Shown here: positions 41,921 to 51,017 of the stretch, one piece after another | Position numbering within the stretch: the stretch's first letter is position 1 | How the letters are laid out: each line of letters opens with the position of its first letter | Assembly (NCBI GenBank): GCA_035293945.1 | Contig: DATGLV010000034.1 | Span: forward strand, 158,189 to 222,188 | Length of the DNA: 64,000 nucleotides | Direction of reading: 5' to 3' | Source: VAZQ01 sp035293945 | GTDB taxonomy: Bacteria > Pseudomonadota > Alphaproteobacteria > Rhizobiales > Xanthobacteraceae | Notes under the pieces: generated by a model | The model's input: only the letters and a program-made list of their open reading frames with translations | Databases searched by the model: none | Told to the model about the DNA's origin: nothing | Made by a program: the position numbers and the translations under genes

Positions 41921-42772
41921 CTAATCCGCCGCAGTGCCCACCCGCTCTCCTGCCCCATTGCCTGCATTGAGCTCGCCGGCTTTTGCCAGCTCCGCTGGGT
42001 TCGGCATGGTGATGATGTTGTAGCCGGAATCGACAAAGTGGATGTCGCCGGTGACGCCGCTTGAAAGGTCGGAAAGGAGATAAAGTGCAGCCCCGCCGAT
42101 CTCATCAAGCGTGACCCCGCGGCGCAGCGGCGAATGCCGTTGCTGGAACGAGAACATGGCGCGCGCATCCGAGATGCCGGCGCCCGCGAGTGTCCGGATC
42201 GGCCCAGCCGAGATGGCATTGACGCGGATCGCAGAGGGGCCGAAATCGACCGCGAGGTAGCGCACCGAGGCTTCGAGCGCGGCCTTGGCAACCCCCATGA
42301 CGTTGTAATTGGGCATTGCCCGCTGGCCGCCATTGTAGGTCAGCGTCAACATGGCGCCGCCCTTGGGCATGAGCGCGACGGCGCGCTTGGCTACTTCGGT
42401 GAACGAGAAGCACGAGATCAGCATGGTGCGTGTGAAATTCTCGCGCGTCGTGTCGGCGTAGCGGCCTTTGAGCTCGTTCTTGTCCGAGAACGCGATCGCA
42501 TGCACCAGGAAGTCGAGGGCGCCCCATTTCTCCGCGATCGTCCTGAATACCGCGTCGATGGATCCGGTGTCTTCGACATCGCAAGGAAGGACCAGCTCGG
42601 AATTGAGCGATTGCGCGAGCGGCCTGACGCGCCGGCCCAGCGCATCGCCCTGATACGTGAAGGCGAGTGCCGCGCCGTGCTGAGCCAGCACCCGGGCAAT
42701 GCCCCAGGCAATCGAGTGGTCGTTGGCGACCCCCATGATCAGCCCGCGTTTGCCCTGCATCAGCCCCGTCAT
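41921..42772 (-). CDS. fabI: enoyl-[acyl-carrier-protein] reductase (FabI type)
   Basis: NADH-dependent reductase for the last step of fatty-acid elongation. The length is 283 residues. Y146, Y156 and K163 fall at the same numbers as the E. coli catalytic residues, and the dinucleotide loop GVANDHSIAWGIA is present. The ATG at 42772 starts the fold (MQGKRGLIMGVAN). Upstream frame to 42946 belongs to a dispersed repeat. It is the last gene of the fabA-fabB-fabI series. Confidence 0.96.
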   Translation of the reverse strand: MTGLMQGKRGLIMGVANDHSIAWGIARVLAQHGAALAFTYQGDALGRRVRPLAQSLNSELVLPCDVEDTGSIDAVFRTIAEKWGALDFLVHAIAFSDKNELKGRYADTTRENFTRTMLISCFSFTEVAKRAVALMPKGGAMLTLTYNGGQRAMPNYNVMGVAKAALEASVRYLAVDFGPSAIRVNAISAGPIRTLAGAGISDARAMFSFQQRHSPLRRGVTLDEIGGAALYLLSDLSSGVTGDIHFVDSGYNIITMPNPAELAKAGELNAGNGAGERVGTAAD

Positions 42773-42814
42773 GCAACTACTCCACCCTATTGCCTGTGCC
42801 CTCCACCGAGTCAT

Positions 42815-42900
42815 GGTCGGACGTGTTCCGGCCATCCCGGCATGTGGAGCACCGCGCATCCCCAAGCGAGATCGCCGGGACAAGCCCGGCGATGACACGC
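42815..42900. repeat. dispersed repeat between fabB and fabI
   Basis: This stretch includes GACAAGCCCGGCGATGACA, which differs by one base over 15 from the AAGCCCGGCAATGAC in the repeat at 48935-49069. Translated, it gives the RDKPGDDT-type artefact peptides well known from alphaproteobacterial repeats. It fills most of the 139-bp fabB-fabI gap. Confidence 0.6.
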
Positions 42901-42911
42901 GAGCATGTCGT

Positions 42912-44129
42912 TCAAGCCTCAAGCCGCTTGAACACGATCGACGCATTGGTGCCGCCGAACCCGAATGAGTTCGACAGCACGCAGGAGAGCTTCACATTGT
43001 CACGTCGCTCGCGCACCACCGGCATGTCGGCGAAGGCCGGATCGAGGTTCTCAATATTGGCGCTTTCGCAGATGAAGCCGTTGTTCATCATCAACAGCGA
43101 GTAGATCGCCTCCTGCGCCCCGGCGGCGCCGAGCGAATGTCCGGTCAGTGATTTGGTGGCGGCGATCGGCGGCACCTTCCCACCAAACACCTCGCGAATC
43201 GCCTCCATTTCCCTGAGGTCGCCGATCGGGGTGGAGGTGGCATGCGGATTGATGTAGTCGATCGGAGCCCCCGCGCCTTTGAGCGCCATGCGCATGCAGC
43301 GCACTGCGCCTTCGCCCGAAGGCGCCACCATATCGCAGCCATCGGACGTGGCGCCGTAGCCGGCGACCTCGGCATAGATTTTGGCGCCGCGTGCCTTGGC
43401 GTGCGCGAGTTCCTCCAGCACCAGCACGCCGGCGCCGCCCGCGATCACGAAGCCGTCGCGATCGACATCGAAGGCGCGCGAGGCCTTCCCGGGCGTCCCA
43501 TTGAACTTGGACGACATCGCCCCCATGGCATCGAACAGAACCGACAGCGTCCAATCGAGCTCCTCGGCGCCGCCCGCGAAAATCACGTCTTGCTTGCCCA
43601 GCCCAATCACCTCCATGGCATTGCCGATGCAATGGTTGGAGGTCGCGCAAGCCGAGGCGATCGAATAGTTGACGCCCTTGATCTTGAACCAAGTGCCGAG
43701 CGTCGCCGAGGTCGTCGAGCTCATGGCCTTGGGGACGGCAAATGGGCCTACGCGCTTCGGACCTTTGGTGCGGGTGATGTCGGCCGCCTCAACGATGCTG
43801 CGGGTCGAGGGCCCGCCTGAGCCCATGATGATGCCCGTCATCTCGTTGGAGATCTCGTTTTCCTCGAGGCCGGCGTCGCGGATCGCCTGTTCCATGGCGA
43901 TGTGGTTCCAGGCCGCACCACCGCCCAGGAACCGCATGGCGCGGCGATCGACCACACCCTCGGGCTCAAGGCTTGGCGCGCCATGCACCTGGCAGCGAAA
44001 GCCAAGCTCCGCATATTTGTCGGCGCGCACGATGCCGGATTTCGCCTCACGCAGGCTCGCCAGCACCTCCTGGGTATTATTGCCGATCGATGAGACGATG
44101 CCCATGCCGGTGATGACAACTCGTCTCAT
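42912..44129 (-). CDS. fabB: beta-ketoacyl-ACP synthase I
   Basis: Condensing enzyme needed to elongate unsaturated acyl chains. The triad is C161 (SACATS), H296 (NPHATSTP) and H331 ([10 protein letters not shown]). The protein is 405 residues with the [16 protein letters not shown] start of FabB. It is 44 bp downstream of fabA, the standard partner for the anaerobic unsaturated-fatty-acid pathway. Confidence 0.96.
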   Translation of the reverse strand: MRRVVITGMGIVSSIGNNTQEVLASLREAKSGIVRADKYAELGFRCQVHGAPSLEPEGVVDRRAMRFLGGGAAWNHIAMEQAIRDAGLEENEISNEMTGIIMGSGGPSTRSIVEAADITRTKGPKRVGPFAVPKAMSSTTSATLGTWFKIKGVNYSIASACATSNHCIGNAMEVIGLGKQDVIFAGGAEELDWTLSVLFDAMGAMSSKFNGTPGKASRAFDVDRDGFVIAGGAGVLVLEELAHAKARGAKIYAEVAGYGATSDGCDMVAPSGEGAVRCMRMALKGAGAPIDYINPHATSTPIGDLREMEAIREVFGGKVPPIAATKSLTGHSLGAAGAQEAIYSLLMMNNGFICESANIENLDPAFADMPVVRERRDNVKLSCVLSNSFGFGGTNASIVFKRLEA

Positions 44130-44173
44130 CGAAACCTCTTGGCTGATCTAGCACTCGCCCAGCGGCCCTCGGC

Positions 44174-44701
44174 TCACGCCCCGCTCGGCTGCATTTCGTC
44201 CTGGCGGAACAGGCCCACCTTGAGGTCCATGGCGCGGTAGATGATTGAGCCGTCCGCCTTGAGCCAGCCGTCCGCGATCCCGAGCACCATCTTGGACCGC
44301 ATCACGCGCTTGATGTCGACGCCGTAGATCACCTGCTTCATGCTCGGCAGAACCTGGCCGGAGAATTTGAGCTCCCCGAGCCCCAGGGCCCGGCCCCGGC
44401 CGGGCGAGCCGAGCCAAGCGAGGAAAAAGCCCAGAAGCTGCCACAGGGCGTCGAGGCCGAGGCAGCCTGGCATGACCGGATCGCCCTTGAAGTGGCATGG
44501 GAAATACCAGAGGTCAGGCTTGAGATTAAGCTCCGCGCGGATCAAGCCCTTGCTGTGCTCCCCGCCGACATCGGCGATCTCGGAGATGCGATCGAACATC
44601 AGCATGGGGGGCAACGGCAGCTGTGCATTGCCGGGGCCGAACAATTCGCCGCGGCCGCAAGCCAACAGCTCGTCATACTCATAGCTCGAACGTCGATCCA
44701 T
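44174..44701 (-). CDS. fabA: 3-hydroxydecanoyl-ACP dehydratase/isomerase
   Basis: Introduces the cis double bond at C10. H70 ([12 protein letters not shown]) and D84 (LGLDALWQL) match the E. coli catalytic residues by number. The length is 175 residues from the ATG at 44701 ([22 protein letters not shown]). An upstream ATG at 44773 would add 24 low-complexity residues. It is divergent from irr, the usual arrangement in rhizobia. Confidence 0.96.
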   Translation of the reverse strand: MDRRSSYEYDELLACGRGELFGPGNAQLPLPPMLMFDRISEIADVGGEHSKGLIRAELNLKPDLWYFPCHFKGDPVMPGCLGLDALWQLLGFFLAWLGSPGRGRALGLGELKFSGQVLPSMKQVIYGVDIKRVMRSKMVLGIADGWLKADGSIIYRAMDLKVGLFRQDEMQPSGA

Positions 44702-44868
44702 TAGCGTCCCGTCTCGCCGGCGGTCCTGCATCTGCGAGCCGCCGGCCTTCTTCTCAGCCGCGAGCGCGGCCACGTTAGGTCCGATGGTTAATACAGGCGG
44801 GCCGAGGGTGGCAAGGCCGGACCTCCCCAGAGGTCGCCCCGATGCTTGCGGTTGCGCGCCAGTGTGGG

Positions 44869-44912
44869 GATTTGAGGTTCCTGCATGGCGCTCATTGCAG
44901 GAACTTCAAGTC
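44869..44912. repeat. palindromic repeat, copy B (fabA-irr gap)
   Basis: GATTTGAGGTTCCTGCA (44869-44885) and TGCAGGAACTTCAAGTC (44896-44912) form a 17-bp stem around a 10-nt loop. The two non-Watson-Crick positions would be G-U pairs in RNA. The right flank AAAAAGCGCAC matches the flank of copy A (24900-24977). Confidence 0.75.
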
Positions 44913-45131
44913 AAAAAGCGCACGGGCTATGCCTTCCGGGGTTAGGGATGGGGAAAGGGAGCCGACTTTGGTCTCCGAAGATCGTGTCAGGGCACCAGGT
45001 GCGCATCAAGCGCCATTGCGGGCGGGCGCGCGGACATGTTACAAATGAAACGATCTTCCGGACCGATGGCGCATGTCCGGCAAAGGGCTCTGCTCCTGCG
45101 AGAGCCGAGGATAACGCGCCAAGACAGAGCC

Positions 45132-45157
45132 GTGACAAGTAGATTGTGACAAGTAGA
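45132..45157 (+). repeat. 12-bp direct repeat upstream of irr
   Basis: GTGACAAGTAGA occurs at 45132-45143 and 45146-45157, separated by TT, which gives a 14-bp period. The second copy contains the in-frame GTG that is an alternative start for irr. Tandem spacing of 1.3 turns could also suit a regulator. Confidence 0.8.
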
Positions 45158-45190
45158 GCAAAGCGAACCAGCGTAAGATTTGGACTGCCG

Positions 45191-45706
45191 ATGCCCTCAC
45201 CAACCATACCGTCGCGCACTCTCGTCTTCACCACCGCGGTGGCGCCGGCGGCCGCCGAACCGGTGACTGCGGTGCAGCGCGACGCCTCTTCGGGTTGTCC
45301 TTGGCGCGACGTCAAGGCGATGTTGCGCAAGGTCGGCCTGCGCCCCACCCGCCAGCGTATGGAGTTGGGCTGGCTCCTGTTCGGCAAGGGCGACCGTCAC
45401 ATCACGGCGGAGCTTCTGTTCGAGGAAGCCACCAGGGCCAAGGTGCCGGTGTCGCTTGCGACCGTCTACAACACATTGCACCAGTTCACCGATGCCGGCC
45501 TGCTGCGGCAGGTCGCGGTCGACGGCTTCAAGAGCTATTTCGACACCAACTCGTCGCAGCATCATCACTTCTTCGTCGAAGGCGAAAATACGCTGCTCGA
45601 CATTCCGGACGGCGACATGTTCGAAGGCCGCACGCCGACGCCGCCCGAAGGATACGAGATTGCCCGCATCGATGTGGTGGTGCGTTTGCGGCGCAAGACG
45701 CGCTGA
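45191..45706 (+). CDS. irr: Irr iron-response regulator (Fur superfamily)
   Basis: A 171-residue Fur-family regulator that controls heme and iron genes. A heme-regulatory C36-P37 (GCPW) lies near the N-terminus, the winged helix includes RPTRQRMELGWLLFG and PVSLATVYNTL, and the HHH heme-site triplet is at residues 124-126. By family knowledge it is degraded when heme is available. The ATG at 45191 was chosen. A GTG at 45146 would add 15 residues. It is divergent from fabA. Confidence 0.93.
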   Translation: MPSPTIPSRTLVFTTAVAPAAAEPVTAVQRDASSGCPWRDVKAMLRKVGLRPTRQRMELGWLLFGKGDRHITAELLFEEATRAKVPVSLATVYNTLHQFTDAGLLRQVAVDGFKSYFDTNSSQHHHFFVEGENTLLDIPDGDMFEGRTPTPPEGYEIARIDVVVRLRRKTR

Positions 45707-45727
45707 CAGGTACGCCCTGAAGCCCGC

Positions 45728-46318
45728 TCACTCGATCTTTTCGTTCGGGTACACGCCCCATAATCGGTCCTGCACGATCCAGCCGTCAAAGCCGGTTCCG
45801 GATATGTGGCACCAGGTTCCACTGCAGTGCTTGACGGTGGCCAGCACGCCCGGCTGCAGGCGAGCAACGAGCGCGCTCTGCGCGTCAGCCTTGTCGTAGA
45901 GCGGAACCAGATCATCCGGCTGCTTGGCCGAGACCAGCGCGGTGCGCCGGCCGGACAGAAGCGAGTGGTAGACCCAGCCCTCGGCTCCCTCCCAGTCACG
46001 AATGCGACGCCAATTGTCTGACTCCGCCGTAATCTCCACCGGTAGTCCGGAGCGGGTGAATACGAATTCGATATCGTGGTCGCGATTGGGGCCGCCCCGG
46101 ACGGTGACGCGATCAGGCTTGAGACTGACGAAGCGCGGAACTGGCAGGCCGCTGGCGCTGCCGACCGCGATGTCGCCTGCAGCGCCGGGAACGGCCTCGC
46201 CGAGCACGGCGGCGGCCGCGAGCAGGCCGAGCGCGAGTAGCCGGCGCACGCGGGCGGAGCTTTTGCGGATATCCTGGAAGGCAATGCGAGCTGGATACAG
46301 GGGATGCGCTGGATTCAT
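45728..46318 (-). CDS. exported protein with two bacterial SH3 domains
   Basis: A 196-residue protein with a signal-anchor-like N-terminus (hydrophobic residues about 27-45) and two SH3_3 units: one around LKPDRVTVRGGPN to GWVYHSLLSG (about 62-125), one around LVPLYDKADA to GWIVQDRLWG (about 135-192). Such domains often bind peptidoglycan or proteins in the periplasm. No enzyme part is present. The ATG at 46318 begins a plausible export signal. It is convergent with irr. Confidence 0.87.
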   Translation of the reverse strand: MNPAHPLYPARIAFQDIRKSSARVRRLLALGLLAAAAVLGEAVPGAAGDIAVGSASGLPVPRFVSLKPDRVTVRGGPNRDHDIEFVFTRSGLPVEITAESDNWRRIRDWEGAEGWVYHSLLSGRRTALVSAKQPDDLVPLYDKADAQSALVARLQPGVLATVKHCSGTWCHISGTGFDGWIVQDRLWGVYPNEKIE

Positions 46319-46539
46319 GGGGCTGGAACAAGCACGCGACGAACGCGACAGGTCTTGGGCGGGTCCCGGCACGGTGCTTTGTCTTGACCAGGCGTTCTGA
46401 TAAACAAAGACCAGCACCCGCGTGCCGCAAGTGTCGGCCGGCACGGTTAAGGAGGTTTGAACGTCTGCGCGAAAATCGGCGGGTGATGCTTTTTTGTCAC
46501 GCCTCGCTTTCGCGCTGATCGCTGGCGTCAGGTACCAGA

Positions 46540-47541
46540 ATGCCGAAAGCAAAAAAGCCGCTGGTGTTCGTGACCCGCAAGCTGCCGGACATCATCGAAA
46601 CGCGCATGCGCGAGCTATTCGATGCGCGCCTTAATCTCGATGACAAGCCGATGAGCCAAGCGGATCTCGCCGAGATGGTGAAGACCGCTGACGTGCTGGT
46701 GCCGACGGTGACTGACCACATCGATGCGGCGGTGCTCAGCAAAGCCGGCGAGCGTCTGAAGCTGATCGCCAATTTCGGCAATGGCTTCGATCATATCGAC
46801 GTCGCGACCGCCTTGAGCCGCGGCATCACCGTCACCAACACGCCGGGCGTGCTCACTGAAGATACCGCCGACATGACCATGGCGTTGATCCTGGCAGTGC
46901 CGCGCCGCTTGAGCGAGGGTGCAGCGATCCTCTCGTCCGACAAGCCCTGGGGCGGCTGGTCGCCGACCTGGATGCTGGGGCACCGAATCTGGGGTAAGCG
47001 CCTCGGCATCATCGGAATGGGGCGGATCGGACAGGCGGTTGCGCGTCGCGCGCGCGCCTTCGGCCTGCAAATTCATTACCACAACCGCCGGCGAGTTGCG
47101 CCTTATATCGAGGAGGAGCTGGGTGCCACCTACTGGGAAAGCCTCGACCAGATGCTGGCTCGCATGGATATCATCTCGGTCAACTGCCCGCACACGCCGG
47201 CGACCTATCATCTGTTGTCAGCGCGGCGCCTCAAGCTGGTGCGACCAGAGGCCTATATCGTCAACACGGCGCGGGGAGAGGTCATTGACGAAAACGCGCT
47301 CGTGCGCCTGATCAGCGCAGGTGAGATAGCGGGCGCGGGCCTCGATGTGTTCGAGCATGCGCCTTCCGTCAATCCGAAGCTGGTCAAGCTCGCACACGCC
47401 AACAAGGTCGTGTTGCTGCCCCATATGGGCTCGGCCACACTCGAGGGGCGGATCGATATGGGCGAAAAGGTCATCGTCAATATCAGGACCTTCTTGGATG
47501 GGCACAAGCCGCCCGACCGTGTGCTACCATCAATGTTGTAA
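46540..47541 (+). CDS. D-isomer-specific 2-hydroxyacid dehydrogenase (glyoxylate/hydroxypyruvate reductase-like)
   Basis: A 333-residue NAD(P)H-dependent enzyme. The dinucleotide motif GMGRIG lies in GIIGMGRIGQAV, the catalytic Arg in NTARGEVIDE, and the catalytic His in LPHMGSAT. FGNGFDHID in the substrate domain fits glyoxylate reductase (GRHPR/GyaR). The precise acid is not proven by sequence. The gene begins within 222 bp of the divergent SH3 gene. Confidence 0.92.
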   Translation: MPKAKKPLVFVTRKLPDIIETRMRELFDARLNLDDKPMSQADLAEMVKTADVLVPTVTDHIDAAVLSKAGERLKLIANFGNGFDHIDVATALSRGITVTNTPGVLTEDTADMTMALILAVPRRLSEGAAILSSDKPWGGWSPTWMLGHRIWGKRLGIIGMGRIGQAVARRARAFGLQIHYHNRRRVAPYIEEELGATYWESLDQMLARMDIISVNCPHTPATYHLLSARRLKLVRPEAYIVNTARGEVIDENALVRLISAGEIAGAGLDVFEHAPSVNPKLVKLAHANKVVLLPHMGSATLEGRIDMGEKVIVNIRTFLDGHKPPDRVLPSML

Positions 47542-47585
47542 ACGGAACTCGAAAGAGCTCGATCGCTGAGGATGCGGAGAAGCCT

Positions 47586-47963
47586 ATGCGTCGTCTACTG
47601 ATTGCGGGCGCCCTGTGCGCTCTCTCGACTTGCCTCCTGTTCACCGGTGCGGCCGCTGCAGCGCCGGCCGGCAAGCTCGCACCCAATGACATCCAGATGA
47701 CCTTCTTCACCGGCGCGCCTTTCACCTCTGCGACGCCGCAGAACATCAAATACACGATGGTGTTCACCGCGGACGGCAAGATGACGCGCGAGCCGCAGGG
47801 AAAAGCCGGCGTCAAAGGCGAAGGCACCTGGACGCTCAGCAAGGATGGATTCTGCACGACCTGGAAGAATTCGCCGGCCAATTGCTTCCAGCTGGTCTCG
47901 GCCGGCAACAACAAATGGTCGGTGATGAAGGGCACGGCCCTGATCGGCACCTGGTCGAAGTAA
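47586..47963 (+). CDS. small exported protein, unknown function
   Basis: A 125-residue protein with a signal peptide (core LIAGALCALSTCLLFTGAAAAA). The mature part has a repeated beta pattern (YTMVFTADGKM, GTWTLSKDGFC, KWSVMKGTALIGTW), like small lipocalin-like or DUF periplasmic proteins. Two cysteines in FCTTW and ANCFQ probably form a disulfide. It follows the dehydrogenase by 44 bp. No function is recognised. Confidence 0.7.
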   Translation: MRRLLIAGALCALSTCLLFTGAAAAAPAGKLAPNDIQMTFFTGAPFTSATPQNIKYTMVFTADGKMTREPQGKAGVKGEGTWTLSKDGFCTTWKNSPANCFQLVSAGNNKWSVMKGTALIGTWSK

Positions 47964-48060
47964 AACCTTTTGCGGTCATGGCTGCAGAAACGGGATGCAG
48001 ATTTGGCCAAATCATTGGGCCTTCGATGAAGCAAGACCTGGTTCCCGCGACCGCGGCACC

Positions 48061-48861
48061 TCACTTATGCATCGACAGATCGCGGATGGTTGGATCCTTC
48101 CCGGATAACGGATTGGCCGGATCCCAGGTATAGGACAAGGTCTCGAAGCGCATCGAATTGGCATCGAGCATCAGGAGACGCCCGACCAGGCCTTCGCCAA
48201 AGCCGACAATCTCACGGATCACTTCCAGCGCCATCAGCGAGCCGACGACGCCGGTGAGCGCGCCGAGAATGCCGGCTTCGGCGCAGGCCGGCACGCTGCC
48301 GGCAGGCGGCGGCTCGGGAAACAGACACCGATAGGTGGGATTGGGCGTGCCATCGGGACGGCGCTCATGCGCCCGAATGGTGGTCAGCGTACCATCGAAC
48401 GTACCGACCGCGGCCGTCACCAGGGGCCGCTTCGCGAAGTAGCAGGCGTCCGATACAAGATAGCGCGTGGTGAAATTGTCGGAGCCGTCGGCGACGAGAT
48501 CGTAGGCGGAGATCAGCGCGAGTGCGTTGGCGGCGGCAAGCCGCACCGCATGGGTCTCGACCGCCACATGCGGATTGAGGCGACGGATCGCCGCCGCAGC
48601 GCTGGCAACCTTCGGCTCACCGATTTCGGGCGTGCCGTGAATGACTTGCCGCTGCAGGTTAGATAATGCGACCTTGTCGTCGTCGACCACCCCGAGCGTG
48701 CCGACGCCGGCGGCGGCAAGATAGAGCAGCACCGGCGCGCCAAGCCCGCCGGCTCCGACCACCAGCACGCGCGCGCGCTTGAGCGCCTGCTGTCCGGGAC
48801 CACCCACCTCGCGCAGCACGATGTGGCGGGCATAGCGTTCGAGCTCGTCAGCGTTCAACAT
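48061..48861 (-). CDS. ThiF/MoeB/HesA-family adenylyltransferase
   Basis: A 266-residue E1-like enzyme that activates the C-terminus of a sulfur-carrier protein with ATP. VVGAGGLGAPVLLYLAAAGVG is the nucleotide-binding loop, and SNLQRQVIH with the catalytic D-containing DGSDNFTTRYL is intact. The zinc-site cysteines of MoeB are mostly missing: the region that reads DPxCPxCG in MoeB reads DPANPLSG here, and the first pair keeps only one Cys (TYRCLFP). No sulfur-carrier gene is adjacent. Confidence 0.9.
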   Translation of the reverse strand: MLNADELERYARHIVLREVGGPGQQALKRARVLVVGAGGLGAPVLLYLAAAGVGTLGVVDDDKVALSNLQRQVIHGTPEIGEPKVASAAAAIRRLNPHVAVETHAVRLAAANALALISAYDLVADGSDNFTTRYLVSDACYFAKRPLVTAAVGTFDGTLTTIRAHERRPDGTPNPTYRCLFPEPPPAGSVPACAEAGILGALTGVVGSLMALEVIREIVGFGEGLVGRLLMLDANSMRFETLSYTWDPANPLSGKDPTIRDLSMHK

Positions 48862-48934
48862 GGGCCCTCATATAGCGCCTCACCTATATTTGGGCGACTG
48901 GCTTTATTGGCTAGCGCATGTTCCGATCGAAAGG

Positions 48935-49069
48935 ACTCGCTCCAGTCGTCACCCGCGGGCATAGCCCGTCGAAGACGGGCGTAAGACGCCCTGATGACCC
49001 GCGGGTCCATCTTTTTCGCAAGAAGATGGATTGCTGGGTCAAGCCCGGCAATGACGCTGAAGTGGATCA
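48935..49069. repeat. dispersed repeat of the VIAGLDPAIH type
   Basis: This fills most of the 317-bp gap 48862-49178, which has no gene. It has two short hairpins (CCCGTC/GACGGG near 48965, CCATCTT/AAGATGG at about 49007-49029) and the segment GGTCAAGCCCGGCAATGAC. The minus-strand frame encodes VIAGLDPAIHLL, the artefact peptide familiar from repeats in rhizobial genomes. A related piece is at 42815-42900. Confidence 0.7.
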
Positions 49070-49178
49070 ATTCGACCAGGAATCGCCTTAGTGCCCCGGC
49101 TCGTGCCGGTCCACGGAGCTCATCGCTTCAAAGTCCATAACCGGGTAGGCTTTTGTCAAACACCTGAGGAGATGGCCG

Positions 49179-50150
49179 ATGCAACCCTCTCGCCGGCGGC
49201 TTCTGCATTGGGCAGCGGGCGCTGCCGCGATGCCCAACATCTCTTACATGGCTTGGGCGCAAGCTTGGCCGAGCCGCCCGGTGCACTTCATCGTTCCGTT
49301 GGCGGCCGGCGGCGGGCTCGATTTTGTTGCGCGCCTGACAGCTGACTCGTTGTCGCGATCGATCGGTCAGCAAGTCATCGTCGAGAACAAGGTTGGCGCC
49401 GGAGGGCTGGTCGGCATCGAAGCCGCCGCCAAAAGTGCGCCGGATGGCTACGCGTATCTCGTGACCTCCGACGCCATCGCCAGCACGCCGCAGATCGTGC
49501 CCTTCAACGTCGACTATGTGCGAACGCTGGTGCCGGTCAGTCAGCTTGCGCGTTCCCCGCAGACCATATCGGTCCATCCCTCTCTCGGGGTGAGCACGCT
49601 TGGCGAACTGGTGGAACTGGCAAAGCGGCAGCCCGGGATCGGATATGCAACCTCCGGGGCCGGCACCAATCAGAATTTCCTCGGCGAGTGGTTCGCGCAA
49701 GCCGCCGGAATAAAGCTCGAGCACATTCCGTATCGCGGCGCCGGACAGGCCATCAACGACCTCATCGCGGGCCACGTGCAGATGGCGGTGCTTGGCCCGG
49801 CCGCCGTCATCCCGCATCATCGCGCCGGCACCATTCGCATCCTTGCCCAGTCGTCGCGCGTGCGCTCGGCAAGCCTGCCGGATGTGCCGACCATCGAAGA
49901 GGCCGGCATCAAGGGCGTGGTTTTGGAAACCTGGGTCGCCGCCTTCGCCCCGGAAAAGACGCCGCCAACCATCATTGCGCAAATCAGCGCCGAGATGCAC
50001 AGCGCGATGATCAATCCGGCAGTCGGCGAGAAGCTCGCCCCGACGGCTTATGAGCCGGTCGGTGGCAGCGCCGATGAGATGGCTCTCCTCTTTCGCGAGG
50101 ATTCGGCGAAATATGCGCGCTTGGCGAAGGAACTGAATATCAAGCTGTAG
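49179..50150 (+). CDS. Bug/TctC-family periplasmic substrate-binding protein
   Basis: A 323-residue receptor with a Tat-like start (SRRRLLHWAAG), then WPSRPVHFIVPLAAGGGLD, the Bug signature. It shares fold and motifs with the protein at 3.3 kb but is clearly divergent (for example it has YRGAGQAINDLIAGHVQ). The ligand is unknown. It ends 14 bp from the convergent enoyl-CoA hydratase. Confidence 0.9.
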   Translation: MQPSRRRLLHWAAGAAAMPNISYMAWAQAWPSRPVHFIVPLAAGGGLDFVARLTADSLSRSIGQQVIVENKVGAGGLVGIEAAAKSAPDGYAYLVTSDAIASTPQIVPFNVDYVRTLVPVSQLARSPQTISVHPSLGVSTLGELVELAKRQPGIGYATSGAGTNQNFLGEWFAQAAGIKLEHIPYRGAGQAINDLIAGHVQMAVLGPAAVIPHHRAGTIRILAQSSRVRSASLPDVPTIEEAGIKGVVLETWVAAFAPEKTPPTIIAQISAEMHSAMINPAVGEKLAPTAYEPVGGSADEMALLFREDSAKYARLAKELNIKL

Positions 50151-50164
50151 GGGGGCAGGCATCC

Positions 50165-50938
50165 TCACTCGTTACGGAATTTTGCCGGCCGCTTCTCGAT
50201 GAAAGCCGCCATGCCCTCCTTCTGATCGGCGGTTGCGAACAGGGTTGCGAACAGGCGGCGTTCGAAACGGATGCCCTCGGCGAGCGGCGCTTCGAACGCG
50301 CGGCTAACCGCCTCCTTGGCGGCAATGAGCGCCGGCAGCGGCATGGCGGCGATCGTCTCGGCGAGCTTGAGCGCTTCCTCCATCAGGCTTGCGGCCGGCA
50401 CCACGCGGGCGACCAGCCCGGAGCGTTCGGCCTCGACCGCGTCCATCATGCGACCGCTCAGAATGAGGTCCATGGCCTTGGCCTTGCCGAGCGCGCGCGG
50501 CAGGCGCTGCGTTGCGCCGATGCCCGGAATGATGCCGAGCTTGATCTCCGGCTGACCAAATTTGGCGGTGTCGGCGGCGATGATCAGGTCGCATTGCATC
50601 GCCAGCTCACAGCCGCCGCCGAGTGCAAACCCCGAAACTGCGGCGATGACCGGCTTGCGGGCGCGCGCCACCGCGTCCCAGGTGCCGGCGAAATCACTCA
50701 TGAACACCTCGACCGCCGACTTCTGCGCCATCTCCTTGATGTCGGCGCCGGCCGCAAACGCTTTCTCGGAGCCGGTGATCAGCATACAGCCGATGCCCGC
50801 ATCGGCATCGAAGGTTTCGACCGCGAGCCCGAGCTCCTCGTTGAGGTGCGAATTGAGCGCATTCAGCGCCGGTGGCCGGTTGAGCCGAATAAGCCCGACG
50901 CGGCCGCGCGTTTCGACGATGATATCCTGATAGGCCAT
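50165..50938 (-). CDS. enoyl-CoA hydratase
   Basis: A 257-residue crotonase-superfamily enzyme. The oxyanion-hole segments are [11 protein letters not shown] and [15 protein letters not shown], and the first glutamate lies in [13 protein letters not shown], where Glu is required for hydration. A short-chain enoyl-CoA hydratase role in fatty-acid or amino-acid degradation is likely. The gene usually neighbours mutM in related genomes but is here separated by two hydrolase genes. Confidence 0.92.
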   Translation of the reverse strand: MAYQDIIVETRGRVGLIRLNRPPALNALNSHLNEELGLAVETFDADAGIGCMLITGSEKAFAAGADIKEMAQKSAVEVFMSDFAGTWDAVARARKPVIAAVSGFALGGGCELAMQCDLIIAADTAKFGQPEIKLGIIPGIGATQRLPRALGKAKAMDLILSGRMMDAVEAERSGLVARVVPAASLMEEALKLAETIAAMPLPALIAAKEAVSRAFEAPLAEGIRFERRLFATLFATADQKEGMAAFIEKRPAKFRNE

Positions 50939-51017
50939 GGCTCATCTCCAGTCCGGAGGACTAGCCGATATTCGCCGGGCCTGCCACTCTCGGGCCAAGG
51001 ACAGCGAGGAGGAGCCT

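Larger units (their letters stand above)
44702..45190. other. fabA-irr divergent intergenic region
   Basis: 489 bp holding no supported gene. It contains palindromic repeat copy B (44869-44912) and a duplicated GTGACAAGTAGA (45132-45157). I looked for an ICE/Irr-box type palindrome and for Fur-like boxes and saw none. The promoters for both directions must be here, but I cannot place them with confidence. Confidence 0.5.

Noticed and set aside
48855..49070. 71-codon minus-strand frame containing VIAGLDPAIHLL
   Set aside because: Known type of artefact from a dispersed repeat, with hairpins inside it. Treated as repeat DNA.
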